NCBI GenBank assembly: GCA_035380245.1
Contig: DAOSXA010000003.1
Coordinates: 1 to 64,000, forward strand
Source of the DNA: Candidatus Zixiibacteriota bacterium
GTDB lineage: Bacteria; Zixibacteria; MSB-5A5; GN15; FEB-12
DNA: 64,000 nucleotides
Reading direction: 5' to 3'
Shown: piece after piece, positions 53,485 to 63,571 of the stretch
Position numbering within the stretch: position 1 is the stretch's first letter
Layout: the number at the start of each line of letters is the position of its first letter
Position numbers and translations under genes: made by a program
Notes under the pieces: generated by a model
Databases searched by the model: none
Told to the model about the DNA's origin: nothing
Seen by the model: the letters and a program-made list of their open reading frames with translations, nothing else

Positions 53485-54978
53485 ATGTATTATTTAACGA
53501 CTGTAGCCGTCGTGTTTTTGACGATGGCCAATGCGCTGGCTGTACGTATGCCGGCAGTATCCGGATCGTTCTATCCGAGCGACAGCACCGAGCTGTCGGT
53601 CATGGTTAATTCGCATCTGGATGCGGTAAAGAATCTCCCGAAGATCGACGGGGAAGTAATTGCATTGGTAGTTCCGCATGCGGGACTGATTTACTCCGGT
53701 CCGATCGCGGCTCATGCCTACAAGTTGATCGAAGGCGCCGATTTCGATAAAGTTGTGTTGTGCGGCCCGTCTCATAGTCACGGTTTCGAGGGCTCCTCGG
53801 TCGGTGAACCCGGAGAAATGTGGCAAACACCGCTGGGACAGGTGATGTGCGATTCGGTGTATTGTCGGTTGTTGTCTCAAACGCCCGGTATATCGATTCA
53901 TCCCGAGGCCCATCGCACCGAGCATTCGATCGAGGTACAATTACCCTATCTTCAGACGGTTCTGAAAGACTTTACGATTGTCCCGATTATTCTGGGTTAT
54001 CCCCGTCCCGAAGCGATCCGGGCGCTGAGTGAGGGACTCAAAGCACTCCCGACCGACGATAAAGTGTTGCTGATCGCTTCGACCGACTGGCAGCATTATC
54101 GCCCCAGAGCGGCCGGTTGGCCGATGGACTCGCTGGGTATAGATTGCCTGACTTCGTTCGATCCGGATCGCCTCGACCGCATGTTAACCGAGCGTAAGGT
54201 GGAGGCTTGCGGCGGCAGCGTACTGCTGGCGGTGATGCGGGCCGCCCAGGCTCGTGGAGCTAACAAGGCCATGTTGCTGGATTACGGTGATTCGGGCGAC
54301 AGGACCGGGGAAACCGACCGTGTGGTTGGATATGTCGCAGCCGTAATGTATAAGTCCCGCAACGGAGGGGAAAACCGGGATATGTCCTCGCGTCAGAAAG
54401 AAGATCCGGAGGTCGCCGTGCTGACACAGGAACAAAAAGAAACACTGCTCAGGATTGCCCGCGAAAGTTTGACCGGCTATCTCGACAACGGTGTTATTCC
54501 CGAGTTCGATATAAACGACGAACAGTTGAAACGTCTCGGAGCGGCTTTCGTCACGATCACCAAAGAGGGACAACTGCGCGGTTGTATCGGGCACACTCAG
54601 GCTGTCGAACCGCTTTATAAAACCGTAGCGTATTGTGCCGTTCAAGCCGGAGTGGCGGATCCTCGTTTTCCGCCGGTTTCGCGACTCGAGGTAAACGGTT
54701 TGCATTTTGAGATATCGGTTCTGACGCCGATGCAGCAAGTGAATTCTGTCGATGAGATCGAGGTCGGCCGCGACGGATTGATGTTGGTGGCCGGACAACA
54801 TCGCGGTTTGTTGTTGCCGCAGGTCGCTACCGATTACGGCTGGAACCGTGAAGAATTTCTTCAGAACACGTGTCGCAAGGCAAGTCTTCCGACCGATGCC
54901 TGGAGACAGTCATCCACTGAGATTTACCGTTTCCAGGCGTTGGTGTTCGAAGAGCGGCAATCACATTCCGGTTTATAA
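53485..54978 (+). CDS. Memo-AMMECR1 fusion with signal peptide
   Basis: A 497-residue fusion paralogous to 11341-12765. Residues 1-20 (MYYLTTVAVVFLTMANALA) form a signal peptide, so this copy should be periplasmic. The Memo domain follows with VPHAGLIYSG, GPSHSHGFEG and EACGGSVLL, keeping the His-His-Cys trio. The AMMECR1 domain carries LRGCIGHTQA. I chose ATG 53485 with GTGGAG upstream; starting at 53425 would bury the signal peptide behind 20 residues. It is divergent from the DUF362/amrS operon by 130 bp and overlaps the CBS gene tail to tail by 6 bp. Confidence 0.92.
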   Translation: MYYLTTVAVVFLTMANALAVRMPAVSGSFYPSDSTELSVMVNSHLDAVKNLPKIDGEVIALVVPHAGLIYSGPIAAHAYKLIEGADFDKVVLCGPSHSHGFEGSSVGEPGEMWQTPLGQVMCDSVYCRLLSQTPGISIHPEAHRTEHSIEVQLPYLQTVLKDFTIVPIILGYPRPEAIRALSEGLKALPTDDKVLLIASTDWQHYRPRAAGWPMDSLGIDCLTSFDPDRLDRMLTERKVEACGGSVLLAVMRAAQARGANKAMLLDYGDSGDRTGETDRVVGYVAAVMYKSRNGGENRDMSSRQKEDPEVAVLTQEQKETLLRIARESLTGYLDNGVIPEFDINDEQLKRLGAAFVTITKEGQLRGCIGHTQAVEPLYKTVAYCAVQAGVADPRFPPVSRLEVNGLHFEISVLTPMQQVNSVDEIEVGRDGLMLVAGQHRGLLLPQVATDYGWNREEFLQNTCRKASLPTDAWRQSSTEIYRFQALVFEERQSHSGL

Positions 54979-55494
54979 CACCAGTTCCGCGAATTTGTGG
55001 AAGACATCGACCGTTCGCACGACGCCCACGACAATTCCGTCTTTGAGGACCGGCAGGAGGCTGAATTTGTTGGCGTTCATATCGTAGACAGCCTGCACGA
55101 TATTGTCGTTGTAGTCGGCGGTGGCCTTAACGGGAATCATTACCTCCACGACCGGACGCTCACAACGAGCGCGAACTCCTTCGATGATCTCTTCGTAGGT
55201 GTAAAACGATTCAGAGCCTTTGGTCGCGCTGAACACGGCGCGGCGTTCTTCAAGCGGCAGACCACAGAGAAACTCCGGTTCCAGACCGCGAAGGATGTCC
55301 CGGCGTCGCACCATTCCCACCAGTTGGTACTTCTCGTCGAATACCAGTGCTACGCGCGGCAGCGACTGGCGGCCTTCGATCATGAGTTGGGCGTTTTCGA
55401 ACTCGGCCATAGCCTGGCGCAGGGTGAACCAATGCGGCAGATGCGGGTAATTGCTGAGTGGGATCATGATGTCGCCGATTCGGGTGAATTCCAT
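54973..55494 (-). CDS. CBS domain pair protein
   Basis: A 173-residue protein of two CBS domains (about 5-80 and 95-170), with VALVFDEKYQLVGMVRRRDILRG and LPVLKDGIVVGVVRTVDVFH as the two strand-helix cores. CBS pairs sense adenine nucleotides and control partner proteins. It starts 22 bp after the response regulator and lies with the PEP-synthase-like gene on the same strand, so it could report the energy state to that system. Confidence 0.92.
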   Translation of the reverse strand: MEFTRIGDIMIPLSNYPHLPHWFTLRQAMAEFENAQLMIEGRQSLPRVALVFDEKYQLVGMVRRRDILRGLEPEFLCGLPLEERRAVFSATKGSESFYTYEEIIEGVRARCERPVVEVMIPVKATADYNDNIVQAVYDMNANKFSLLPVLKDGIVVGVVRTVDVFHKFAELVL

Positions 55495-55516
55495 GACGTC
55501 TCCTTACTATCTGAGC

Positions 55517-56083
55517 TCAGTCTTCATCGTGCCGCTCTTCCAGTGCCGTGCGGACAATATCGGACGGCAACCCGGCCTTGACGGCGATTGTCTCGACATC
55601 GTGACCATACACTGTCGTCATTTTGTGCAGGTATAGATTTTGAAATCGAGCAACAGCCTTTTCGAAAGGGGTGGTTTTGAAGAGTTCCTCAACCCGGGAG
55701 ACCTCTATTTTACAGTCGCGCAAGCTCAGAGCTCGCTCTACCGCCATAAGAATCTCTTCGCGTCGAAACGGCTTGGTTATATAGTCAAACGCCCCCAGGC
55801 GGAGGGCTTCATCGGCAGTGTCGGATGACCCGAAAGCGGTAATAATGATCACCTCTTCGCTGCGATCGTGAGCTTTAATCCAACGCAGGATATCCATACC
55901 GTCGCAACCGGGCATCTTCAGATCGGTGATGATCAGGTCATATCGCTCCTGTTCGAGCATCTTGGTTATTTCGAGTGAATTGTTGGTCGTAATCACCTGA
56001 TAGGAGGTTTTTTCGAGAAAGGTTCTCTCCAGCAGTTTGAGCATGTGTAGCTCATCGTCGATTATGAGAATGCGTCGCTTCAT
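55517..56083 (-). CDS. Response regulator, single receiver plus tail
   Basis: A 188-residue protein. Residues 3-120 form a receiver domain with the acidic pair D9-D10, phospho-acceptor D54 (IITDLKMPG), T82 and K104 (YITKPF), all in place. Residues about 130-188 form a short helical domain without a recognised DNA-binding motif, so it may act through protein contact. No histidine kinase gene is near. It sits between the CBS gene and the PEP-synthase-like gene. Confidence 0.92.
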   Translation of the reverse strand: MKRRILIIDDELHMLKLLERTFLEKTSYQVITTNNSLEITKMLEQERYDLIITDLKMPGCDGMDILRWIKAHDRSEEVIIITAFGSSDTADEALRLGAFDYITKPFRREEILMAVERALSLRDCKIEVSRVEELFKTTPFEKAVARFQNLYLHKMTTVYGHDVETIAVKAGLPSDIVRTALEERHDED

Positions 56084-56157
56084 TCATGACACCTTGTGTG
56101 TGTGCTGTCGATGGAGGTGATCGGTCAATTGTATTATAGCGGCAATAACGTAGCTCG

Positions 56158-58710
56158 TCAAGATTGAGCGGTGGTCGTATCGCCGTCGTTCAGCCCCAGC
56201 TTTTTTATGAAATCATCGGTATACCAGCGGGTAACGCCGTCACTTGAGAGCGCCATATCCAGTTGTTTGGTCATCATTACCAGGCGACCGAGCAAATGAA
56301 CGGCATGCTCGATCGCGGTTTCTTCTTTATAAGCGAGAGTGGCGCTCAGGAAGTCGCTTTTATGCTGACAGGTAAACTCCATGCGATTCAGTATCTCGGT
56401 AATAAGGCGAATCCTGCGTTTGCGTCGTTCCAGGGTAGCGCCGCCGTAGGAGAACTGCATGCGGACGTAGTTCTTGGAAATATCGTCGGTACACATAGCC
56501 TCGACCGAAGCCAGGTGGTATCCCATACGCACGTTGAAAATCATGTATTCCGACGAGAGGATGGCGAAACTGTTCTCCGAATACTCATGACGAGCGTAAC
56601 GACCGGCGGTAATGCGGTCGATTACTCCGACCGGTTTCAACTGGGGGGGAGGGTGAACCGAAGGCCAGCCTTCTTTCTTAATGCCGCTCCAGAATGCCTC
56701 CATCGGTTTGGAACCGAGTTCCTTTTCGGTTATTTCACCTTTCTTGCCGAGAACGGTATGCTCGCGATCGATGAAGATAACGTTGAGTTTCATCGGGATA
56801 TCGGTTTTGAGGCGAAGACTGATGAGCTCCTCATCTTCGATTCGCGATGCCCCGAAAAACATCTCCTCCATGGCGCGTTGATGGATATAGCGAGTGATGT
56901 CGTGGAACGTGACGCAGTTCTCGATAGTAAAATCCGCATCCTCCGGATGCAGCAAACGCAACGGTGAGATAAGATCGAGAACGCGGCCGAGAATATCGTA
57001 AATGGAACCTTCGTCCATCCGGTCGTATTCGACCGTACGCAGACCGATCAAATCGGGCAGGTCACCTTCGTAGACAGCCGCCCCGGTGGCATCGACGGTT
57101 ACCAGCCGACCTTGCGGGAGACTGCCGGCCTCGGCGACGCCCACCAGTGTCGGGACACCGTATTCCCGAGCGATCGTGGCCATGTGACTGGCCACACCGC
57201 CAACCTCCGTCACCAGCGCCTTGATCTTGTTCATAACCGTGATCAAACCGGGGAAGGGATGACGAGCGACCAGCACGGCTCCATCGGGAACGTTAACCAG
57301 ATCCGCCTGGGTAGAGACATGATGAATGATGCCGCTGCCGGCGCCGTGGCTGGCGGTTATGCCTCCCTGTAACAGACATTTCTTGCTTTTGCCGTCGAAC
57401 GGTTCCGCCCGAACACGTGTGGTCATTACCTGCAAAGGGCGGGTTTGCAGAAGGTAAAGGCGGTTATCGTTGTCGATAGCCCACTCGATATCCTGGGGCA
57501 TCCCGTAATGGTCCTCGAGTTTGATCGCGTATTTGGCCAGTTCCCGCAGATGCTTTTCATCGATTGACGGCTGGTTCTGGAGGTCCGGGGGGACTGCTTC
57601 CTCGCGGATGCCGCCATTCGAGTTGAGGACCAATTTCACCGGTTTGGGTGATATCGTCGCTTCGGTGATCTGCCCGTTGCGACGGGAGACTCGGAATAAA
57701 TCCGGAGTGAGAGTGCCGTCGACCAGCGATTTCCCCAGACCGAAAAGGGAGTTGATCATGACATCATCGTTTCCGGGATTGACCGGACAACGGCTGTAGA
57801 CAACACCGGCGGAGCGGGCGTCGATCATCGATACGCAGCCAACCGACATCGAGAGCTCCGACTCCGAGAGGGAATGACTGAGAAAATAATAAATCGCCTT
57901 GGGCGTAAATTTCGACGCCAGGACCTCGCGGTAGAATTTCAGAATTTGCTCCGAGCTGACGTTCAAATACGAGGCATATTGTCCGGCGAAACTGAAAAGG
58001 GTATCCTCGCCAATGGCGCTCGATCGCAACGAAAAACGATCCCTGCCCGTGCGTTTGACCAGTTCGCGGCAGGCTTCGTGAAGAGCTTCCGCCAGGTCCG
58101 GCGGAACCTGGTTGGACCTGACCAGTTGCTGGATTTCGCGGCTGACCTTGACCAGGTCCTCGTAAGAGCGAAAATCCACACGATTTATTCTCCGGCTGAT
58201 TCTTCGCTGCAAATGGTTGGCCGAAACGAAATGCTTATATGCCCAGGCGGTTATGGCAAATCCATCCGGTACCGGTAACTCCAGTTTGGATTTCATCTCA
58301 CCCAACTGAGCATTTTTACTGCCGACACTGAACGAGTGCATCCGGTTGAGCTTGTCGAACCAGCGAATATAGGCGTCTTCTCGTACCGGACGGTTACCCG
58401 GAAAGACAACATCGACTTCGTTGTCGATCAACTGGAAACGGTCACGCAATGGACGATAGCGATCTCCCCCCAGGGCGATCATGCAGTCGATCATCTGGTT
58501 AACGCCGCTGCGCAGGTCCTGAAGACGTGAACGGATGTAGTTCATGTCGAACAGGTATTCGCCTTGCGCCTTTTCTTCCATGTCGGAGATGATGCGCAGG
58601 ACCTCGTTGTTGTGATCCAGCAGAGCGTGGAAATACTCGAATTTCTCACGAATCGAAGCGAGATCGGCATGAGTGTCGCCGAGATGAAGCTGGTTGTTTT
58701 TCTTCTGCAT
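56158..58710 (-). CDS. PEP-synthase-like protein with unusual C-terminus
   Basis: An 850-residue protein. Residues about 1-110 are helical and without match. Residues about 128-430 are the PPDK/PEP-synthase ATP-grasp domain (GSKNAQLGEM, RSSAIGED, LLQTRP). Residues about 445-550 are the swivelling domain with the phosphohistidine H509 in TEVGGVASHMATIARE. The usual PEP/pyruvate TIM barrel is absent; in its place are about 290 residues (560-850) with no family I know. It can probably bind ATP and phosphorylate H509, but not make PEP on its own. Neighbours are a response regulator and a CBS protein, suggesting a signalling or phosphotransfer role. Confidence 0.85.
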   Translation of the reverse strand: MQKKNNQLHLGDTHADLASIREKFEYFHALLDHNNEVLRIISDMEEKAQGEYLFDMNYIRSRLQDLRSGVNQMIDCMIALGGDRYRPLRDRFQLIDNEVDVVFPGNRPVREDAYIRWFDKLNRMHSFSVGSKNAQLGEMKSKLELPVPDGFAITAWAYKHFVSANHLQRRISRRINRVDFRSYEDLVKVSREIQQLVRSNQVPPDLAEALHEACRELVKRTGRDRFSLRSSAIGEDTLFSFAGQYASYLNVSSEQILKFYREVLASKFTPKAIYYFLSHSLSESELSMSVGCVSMIDARSAGVVYSRCPVNPGNDDVMINSLFGLGKSLVDGTLTPDLFRVSRRNGQITEATISPKPVKLVLNSNGGIREEAVPPDLQNQPSIDEKHLRELAKYAIKLEDHYGMPQDIEWAIDNDNRLYLLQTRPLQVMTTRVRAEPFDGKSKKCLLQGGITASHGAGSGIIHHVSTQADLVNVPDGAVLVARHPFPGLITVMNKIKALVTEVGGVASHMATIAREYGVPTLVGVAEAGSLPQGRLVTVDATGAAVYEGDLPDLIGLRTVEYDRMDEGSIYDILGRVLDLISPLRLLHPEDADFTIENCVTFHDITRYIHQRAMEEMFFGASRIEDEELISLRLKTDIPMKLNVIFIDREHTVLGKKGEITEKELGSKPMEAFWSGIKKEGWPSVHPPPQLKPVGVIDRITAGRYARHEYSENSFAILSSEYMIFNVRMGYHLASVEAMCTDDISKNYVRMQFSYGGATLERRKRRIRLITEILNRMEFTCQHKSDFLSATLAYKEETAIEHAVHLLGRLVMMTKQLDMALSSDGVTRWYTDDFIKKLGLNDGDTTTAQS

Positions 58711-58898
58711 TTCAAGCAGGCCCGTTGCTAATGTCGGTTAGTTCGGTATTGCCGATTAAGCCTCTGCTTTGACGGCAATGTGCTCCAATAAAGGAGAGGG
58801 CAGGATCAAAATCAACCGTTTTGGCCGGTCTGTTTACGGGAGAGGATTCGTTGCCGAAGGCTCTACGAATGGATGTTTATCTTAAGACTCCATTGCGG

Positions 58899-59462
58899 CT
58901 AAGCGGCCGTGTCGCAGAAGATGGTGCGCGGCAATTCCTCGTCGCAATTTATCCCGTCTTTTCTGATGATGCGGGCCGGAGTGCCGACCACCGTACAATT
59001 GGAGGGGATATCGCGCATAACGACAAAAGCATTGGCGCCGATCTTGACGTTGTTGCCGATAGTCACGGGACCGAGGATAGTCGATCCGGTACCGACAAAA
59101 ACGTCATTGCCGAGGGTGGGATGACGTTTTCCCTTATGTTTGCCGGTGCCGCCGAGCGTAACGTTATGGAACAACACACAGCGATCACCTATCTCGGCCG
59201 TTTCACCGATTACCACACCGGCGCCGTGATCGACAAAGAAACCCTTGCCGATTTTCGCTCCGGGGTGAATTTCGAGGCCGGTCAGGAAACGCCCGATCTG
59301 CGATAGCATACGCGGGATAAACGGAATTCTGATGGCGTACAGAAAATGTATCAGCCGGTGCCAGATAATGGCATGAAATCCGGGATACAACAGGAATTCA
59401 ATCCCGCGCGCGGCCGGATCGTTACGATAGATTGCTTTAATATCCTCGAAGATTGCCCACAT
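58899..59462 (-). CDS. cysE: Serine O-acetyltransferase
   Basis: A 187-residue short-form (EpsC-like) serine acetyltransferase. The helical head leads into the left-handed beta-helix with hexapeptide repeats (IHPGAKIGKGFFVDHGAGVVIGETAEIGD, the His and GETA block) and the GTGKHKGKRHPTLGNDVFVG loop. It makes O-acetylserine from serine and acetyl-CoA. cysK lies 32 bp upstream on the same strand, so they form one cysteine operon. Confidence 0.95.
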   Translation of the reverse strand: MWAIFEDIKAIYRNDPAARGIEFLLYPGFHAIIWHRLIHFLYAIRIPFIPRMLSQIGRFLTGLEIHPGAKIGKGFFVDHGAGVVIGETAEIGDRCVLFHNVTLGGTGKHKGKRHPTLGNDVFVGTGSTILGPVTIGNNVKIGANAFVVMRDIPSNCTVVGTPARIIRKDGINCDEELPRTIFCDTAA

Positions 59463-59494
59463 ATATACCTCTGTCGGCTTTGGGGCCGTCCGGC

Positions 59495-60415
<921 letters not shown>

Positions 60416-60560
60416 TTGACGTACTCCTGGGCAGTAGTTACGATATTGAGATATAGATAAAATGATCCTGAGCCGATTTGGTTCCCGTTTTGGGACCATT
60501 ATCGGTAATTATCGTCCTAAAGGGACGAAAGCTTTATAAAGGCAGAAAACCCGTTGTTTC

Positions 60561-61958
60561 TTACAGCCAGTTCTGCAAGAGCATCAGGGCCGTAATCACC
60601 ACCACTGCGCCAAATAGCGACACTACCGTTCCATATTTAGCCATCGTGGCAGTATCCACTTCCTGCGTGGCGAAAGCAATCGCGTTGGGAGGCGTGGATA
60701 TCGGCAAGGACATTGCCAGCGAACAGGCCAGCGCTGCTGCGATACCGCCTAAAGCCGGAGATATCACGGTAAGGGAAGTGGTTATCGGGATCAGCAGGTT
60801 GGCGGCCGCGGTGTTGGACATGAAGTTCGATATCACCAATCCGACCAGGGTGATAGCCACGAGCAACATGACCGGTGACAGTGATTCAAAAGCCAACAGA
60901 TGTACGAGTATGGTAGAAAGCCCGGTGGCGCTCATGGCGACGCCCAACGTCAGACCGCCGGCCACCAGGATGAGAATATGCCATTCGATTTTACGCAGGT
61001 CCTCACGATTGATAATGCCGAACATGGTGAAAATCATCACCGGCAACAAAGCCACCACCGCCGATGGGATACCATGCAACGGTTCCGTCAACCAGAGAGT
61101 GACGGTCGTGGTGAAAGTGATAACGACCACTACGAAATCCCAGGTCAATTCCAGGTCTTCGGGAAAAAGCAGTTCGAGATGGTCATTACGAGGTTTCAGG
61201 ACCGTAATCAAAAGGAACCAGAGGATCAGCAGGAGCACGATCACGATCGGGACGGCGAACATCATCCAGGTGAAGAAGGTAATCGGGTGGCCTAGTCCGG
61301 CCAGAACCGATGCCGCTACGGCGTTTGGCGGAGTGCCGATGATCGTACCCATGCCGCCGATATTGGCCGCAAAGGGGACGGATAAAACCAGCGCTACCTT
61401 GAACGGGTCGCGCCCCTCGAAATTATGGAACACCGGAGCGAGAATAGCGATCATCATGGCCGTTGTGGCCGTATTGGACATGAACATGGAAAACAGAGCC
61501 GTGATCGATATTACGCCCAGCAACACCATGTGAGGTCTTGTACCGAACGGTTTGATGAACGCTCTGGCAAGGCGGACGTCAAAGCCGTGCTTGGAGGCCG
61601 CCAGCGCCAACACGAATCCCCCGAAGAAAAGAGCCAGCACCGGGCTGGCGATCGGATTGATGAAAATACGATAGTCGGCTGCATTTTGCATCGGACCATC
61701 GGGTCGACCGAGAAGGAAGACCGAAAGAACAATCACCATAATGGCCGTGGCAAAAGGAGGAATCGCTTCGGTAACCCAAAGCCCGGCTGCTCCGATAAAA
61801 ATCATCAGGCAAATTCGAGAGGCATCGGTCAATCCCGGCAAAGGGAGAAATCCCGACAGGGTTGCCGCAATCAACACCACCAACACCTTGAGAGTTGGCT
61901 TCCAGCGAATACGAAGAACTATTGCTCCGTCTGAATCAATATCGATTTTCTTACCCAT
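60561..61958 (-). CDS. DASS-family anion:sodium symporter (SLC13)
   Basis: A 465-residue membrane protein with about eleven helices. The two SNT motifs of DASS transporters are visible: MSNTATTAMMIAILAPV near 150 and FMSNTAAANLLIPI near 385, with the PPNA loops (TPPNAVAAS, TPPNAIAFA). DASS members carry dicarboxylates, citrate or sulfate with sodium. Because cysE and cysK are next to it, sulfate or sulfite is a sensible guess. I chose ATG 61958; GTG 61967 is an alternative. Confidence 0.93.
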   Translation of the reverse strand: MGKKIDIDSDGAIVLRIRWKPTLKVLVVLIAATLSGFLPLPGLTDASRICLMIFIGAAGLWVTEAIPPFATAIMVIVLSVFLLGRPDGPMQNAADYRIFINPIASPVLALFFGGFVLALAASKHGFDVRLARAFIKPFGTRPHMVLLGVISITALFSMFMSNTATTAMMIAILAPVFHNFEGRDPFKVALVLSVPFAANIGGMGTIIGTPPNAVAASVLAGLGHPITFFTWMMFAVPIVIVLLLILWFLLITVLKPRNDHLELLFPEDLELTWDFVVVVITFTTTVTLWLTEPLHGIPSAVVALLPVMIFTMFGIINREDLRKIEWHILILVAGGLTLGVAMSATGLSTILVHLLAFESLSPVMLLVAITLVGLVISNFMSNTAAANLLIPITTSLTVISPALGGIAAALACSLAMSLPISTPPNAIAFATQEVDTATMAKYGTVVSLFGAVVVITALMLLQNWL

Positions 61959-62085
61959 TTTCCGCACCCTCGGTACCTGTCTCGTATGGCTGAGCGGTAC
62001 CGCTGTTCGGTCACGTTAATTTCCGGCAAAGGTATATTTTAGTTTGCGACTGTCAAGATAATTAGATCAGGGCGGCGCTGAATTC

Positions 62086-62772
62086 TCAGATAATTCTGAA
62101 GATATATCTCAAGCAGAGATATATACCAATCATAATAATAATGCCCCCGGTAATAAAGCGCGACCACTGCTCTATCAGACCTATTCTGACATACAATCCC
62201 CCTAGAGCTTTGGCCGATAGGGCAATAACCATCGCGAAAAGCAGTACCGGCAGCCCTGATCCGATTCCGAACGCTACCGGCAACAGAATCGTAGAATTGG
62301 CCTCTATCGCCATCGGGATGAGACTTCCGAAGAAAAGTACCGCTGAAAGGGGACAAAAAGTCATGGCAAAGACCACCCCCAACAGCCCAGCGCCCCAGAC
62401 ACCCCAGGATTCGACTCGTCGCTGAAGTTTGTCAGTAGCCATTCCTGATCCTCCCGGAAGGCGAATCAGTCCGACCAGGAACATACCAACCAGAATTAAT
62501 AACGGCCCCATAATCTCATTCATGTATTTCTGGAGGAAGTTAGCTGCTTCCGGAATGGAGAGAATGGAGTTGACTATAAGGGAAGCCACTACAGTATAAG
62601 TGATCGCTCTGCCTATGGTGTACAGGAGGCCGCTCAATAAAACTGCAGCCAGATTGTTTACCCTCCGTACAACGAATGAGATTGCAGCTATGTTGGTAGC
62701 CAATGGGCATGGGCTTATCGACATCAAAATACCCAGCCAGAGGGCGCTTGTTAGCGACAATAAACCGGTCAT
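62086..62772 (-). CDS. ArsG-family (CcdA-like) permease
   Basis: A 228-residue membrane protein with six helices and the LysE/CcdA-like layout. It has SISPCPLATNIAAIS near the N-terminus and AMTFCPLSAVLFFGS in the middle, the paired C-P-L motifs of this family. It resembles the proteins annotated as aromatic arsenical efflux permease ArsG. It overlaps the ArsF-like gene by 4 bp and lies in a run with a small thioredoxin and a second permease. The true substrate is not established from sequence. Confidence 0.85.
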   Translation of the reverse strand: MTGLLSLTSALWLGILMSISPCPLATNIAAISFVVRRVNNLAAVLLSGLLYTIGRAITYTVVASLIVNSILSIPEAANFLQKYMNEIMGPLLILVGMFLVGLIRLPGGSGMATDKLQRRVESWGVWGAGLLGVVFAMTFCPLSAVLFFGSLIPMAIEANSTILLPVAFGIGSGLPVLLFAMVIALSAKALGGLYVRIGLIEQWSRFITGGIIIMIGIYLCLRYIFRII

Positions 62773-63239
62773 CGATTGCCGTTTATGAATTCACCGACTT
62801 CCGACCGGACATACTTGAGATAGGCTTCTTTGTCGTCGGTGTAATCCCAGATGCCGGCCAGATTGTGCCAACGCCGCTGATCGACGGGTTTGTTTTCCAT
62901 AATGATCAAGGCCGGGGAATAGAGGTCGAACTCTTTGGCGAAATGTTTATTGACGGATTCTTCGAAGTTGATTACTCCCCAGGCAAGTTGGTGGTCGGCA
63001 AGCTCGTCCATGAAACCGCCGGCAATTGCCTCCTGAGAAAGGGACTCGAGCTTCAAACATGTATTGCAGCGATTGTTGCCGTGGAAATAATAAATACTAT
63101 AACCAGTTCTGGGTGGAGTAGATTCAACTGTGGTGCTTGATTCTGCGGCTGGATCACGATGCCCGATTAGATAACCGATGCTAACTGCCACAAATAAAAA
63201 CAAAAGTGATGTAATGAGTCTGAGCGGTGACATTGTCAA
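62769..63239 (-). CDS. ArsF-family exported thioredoxin-like protein
   Basis: A 156-residue protein. Residues about 5-25 form an N-terminal membrane anchor, and the rest is a periplasmic thioredoxin-like domain with the redox pair CNTC (NNRCNTCLKLE) near 55. This family is annotated as the nitrophenyl compound nitroreductase subunit ArsF. It is encoded directly upstream of the ArsG-like permease, which suggests the two act together. The exact redox partner is unknown. Confidence 0.85.
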   Translation of the reverse strand: MTMSPLRLITSLLFLFVAVSIGYLIGHRDPAAESSTTVESTPPRTGYSIYYFHGNNRCNTCLKLESLSQEAIAGGFMDELADHQLAWGVINFEESVNKHFAKEFDLYSPALIIMENKPVDQRRWHNLAGIWDYTDDKEAYLKYVRSEVGEFINGNR

Positions 63240-63277
63240 TCTCTCATGCTTGGATATGTTTATTCGAACGAGTCTTC

Positions 63278-63514
63278 TCAGGCTTGGAGCATTTTCATAA
63301 TCTCAGTTACATCCGGGACCCGCCCGCTGACTACGACCTTGTTGTCGATCACCAGAGCCGGTGTCATCATCACACCGAATGAAACGATGCGTTGAATGTC
63401 GGTAACTTTCTCGATATCGCAGGAAAGACCGGCTTGCTCTACCGCCTGGTTGGTATGTTCGAGCAGCTTCTCGCATTTGGGGCACCCGGTCCCTAAAACC
63501 AGGATCTTCTTCAT
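63278..63514 (-). CDS. Small thioredoxin-like redox protein
   Basis: A 78-residue protein with a thioredoxin-like fold of the MTH895 type. The active site is GTGCPKC near residues 8-14 and the cis-proline is in MMTPALVI. It has no signal peptide, so it acts in the cytosol. In several genomes such proteins lie beside DUF318-type permeases, as here. It probably reduces or carries the cluster's substrate. Confidence 0.92.
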   Translation of the reverse strand: MKKILVLGTGCPKCEKLLEHTNQAVEQAGLSCDIEKVTDIQRIVSFGVMMTPALVIDNKVVVSGRVPDVTEIMKMLQA

Positions 63515-63571
63515 TTAATCCTCCGTCAATCTTGAATACTCTGAGACAACAAGAGTATTCGATTCAACTTA

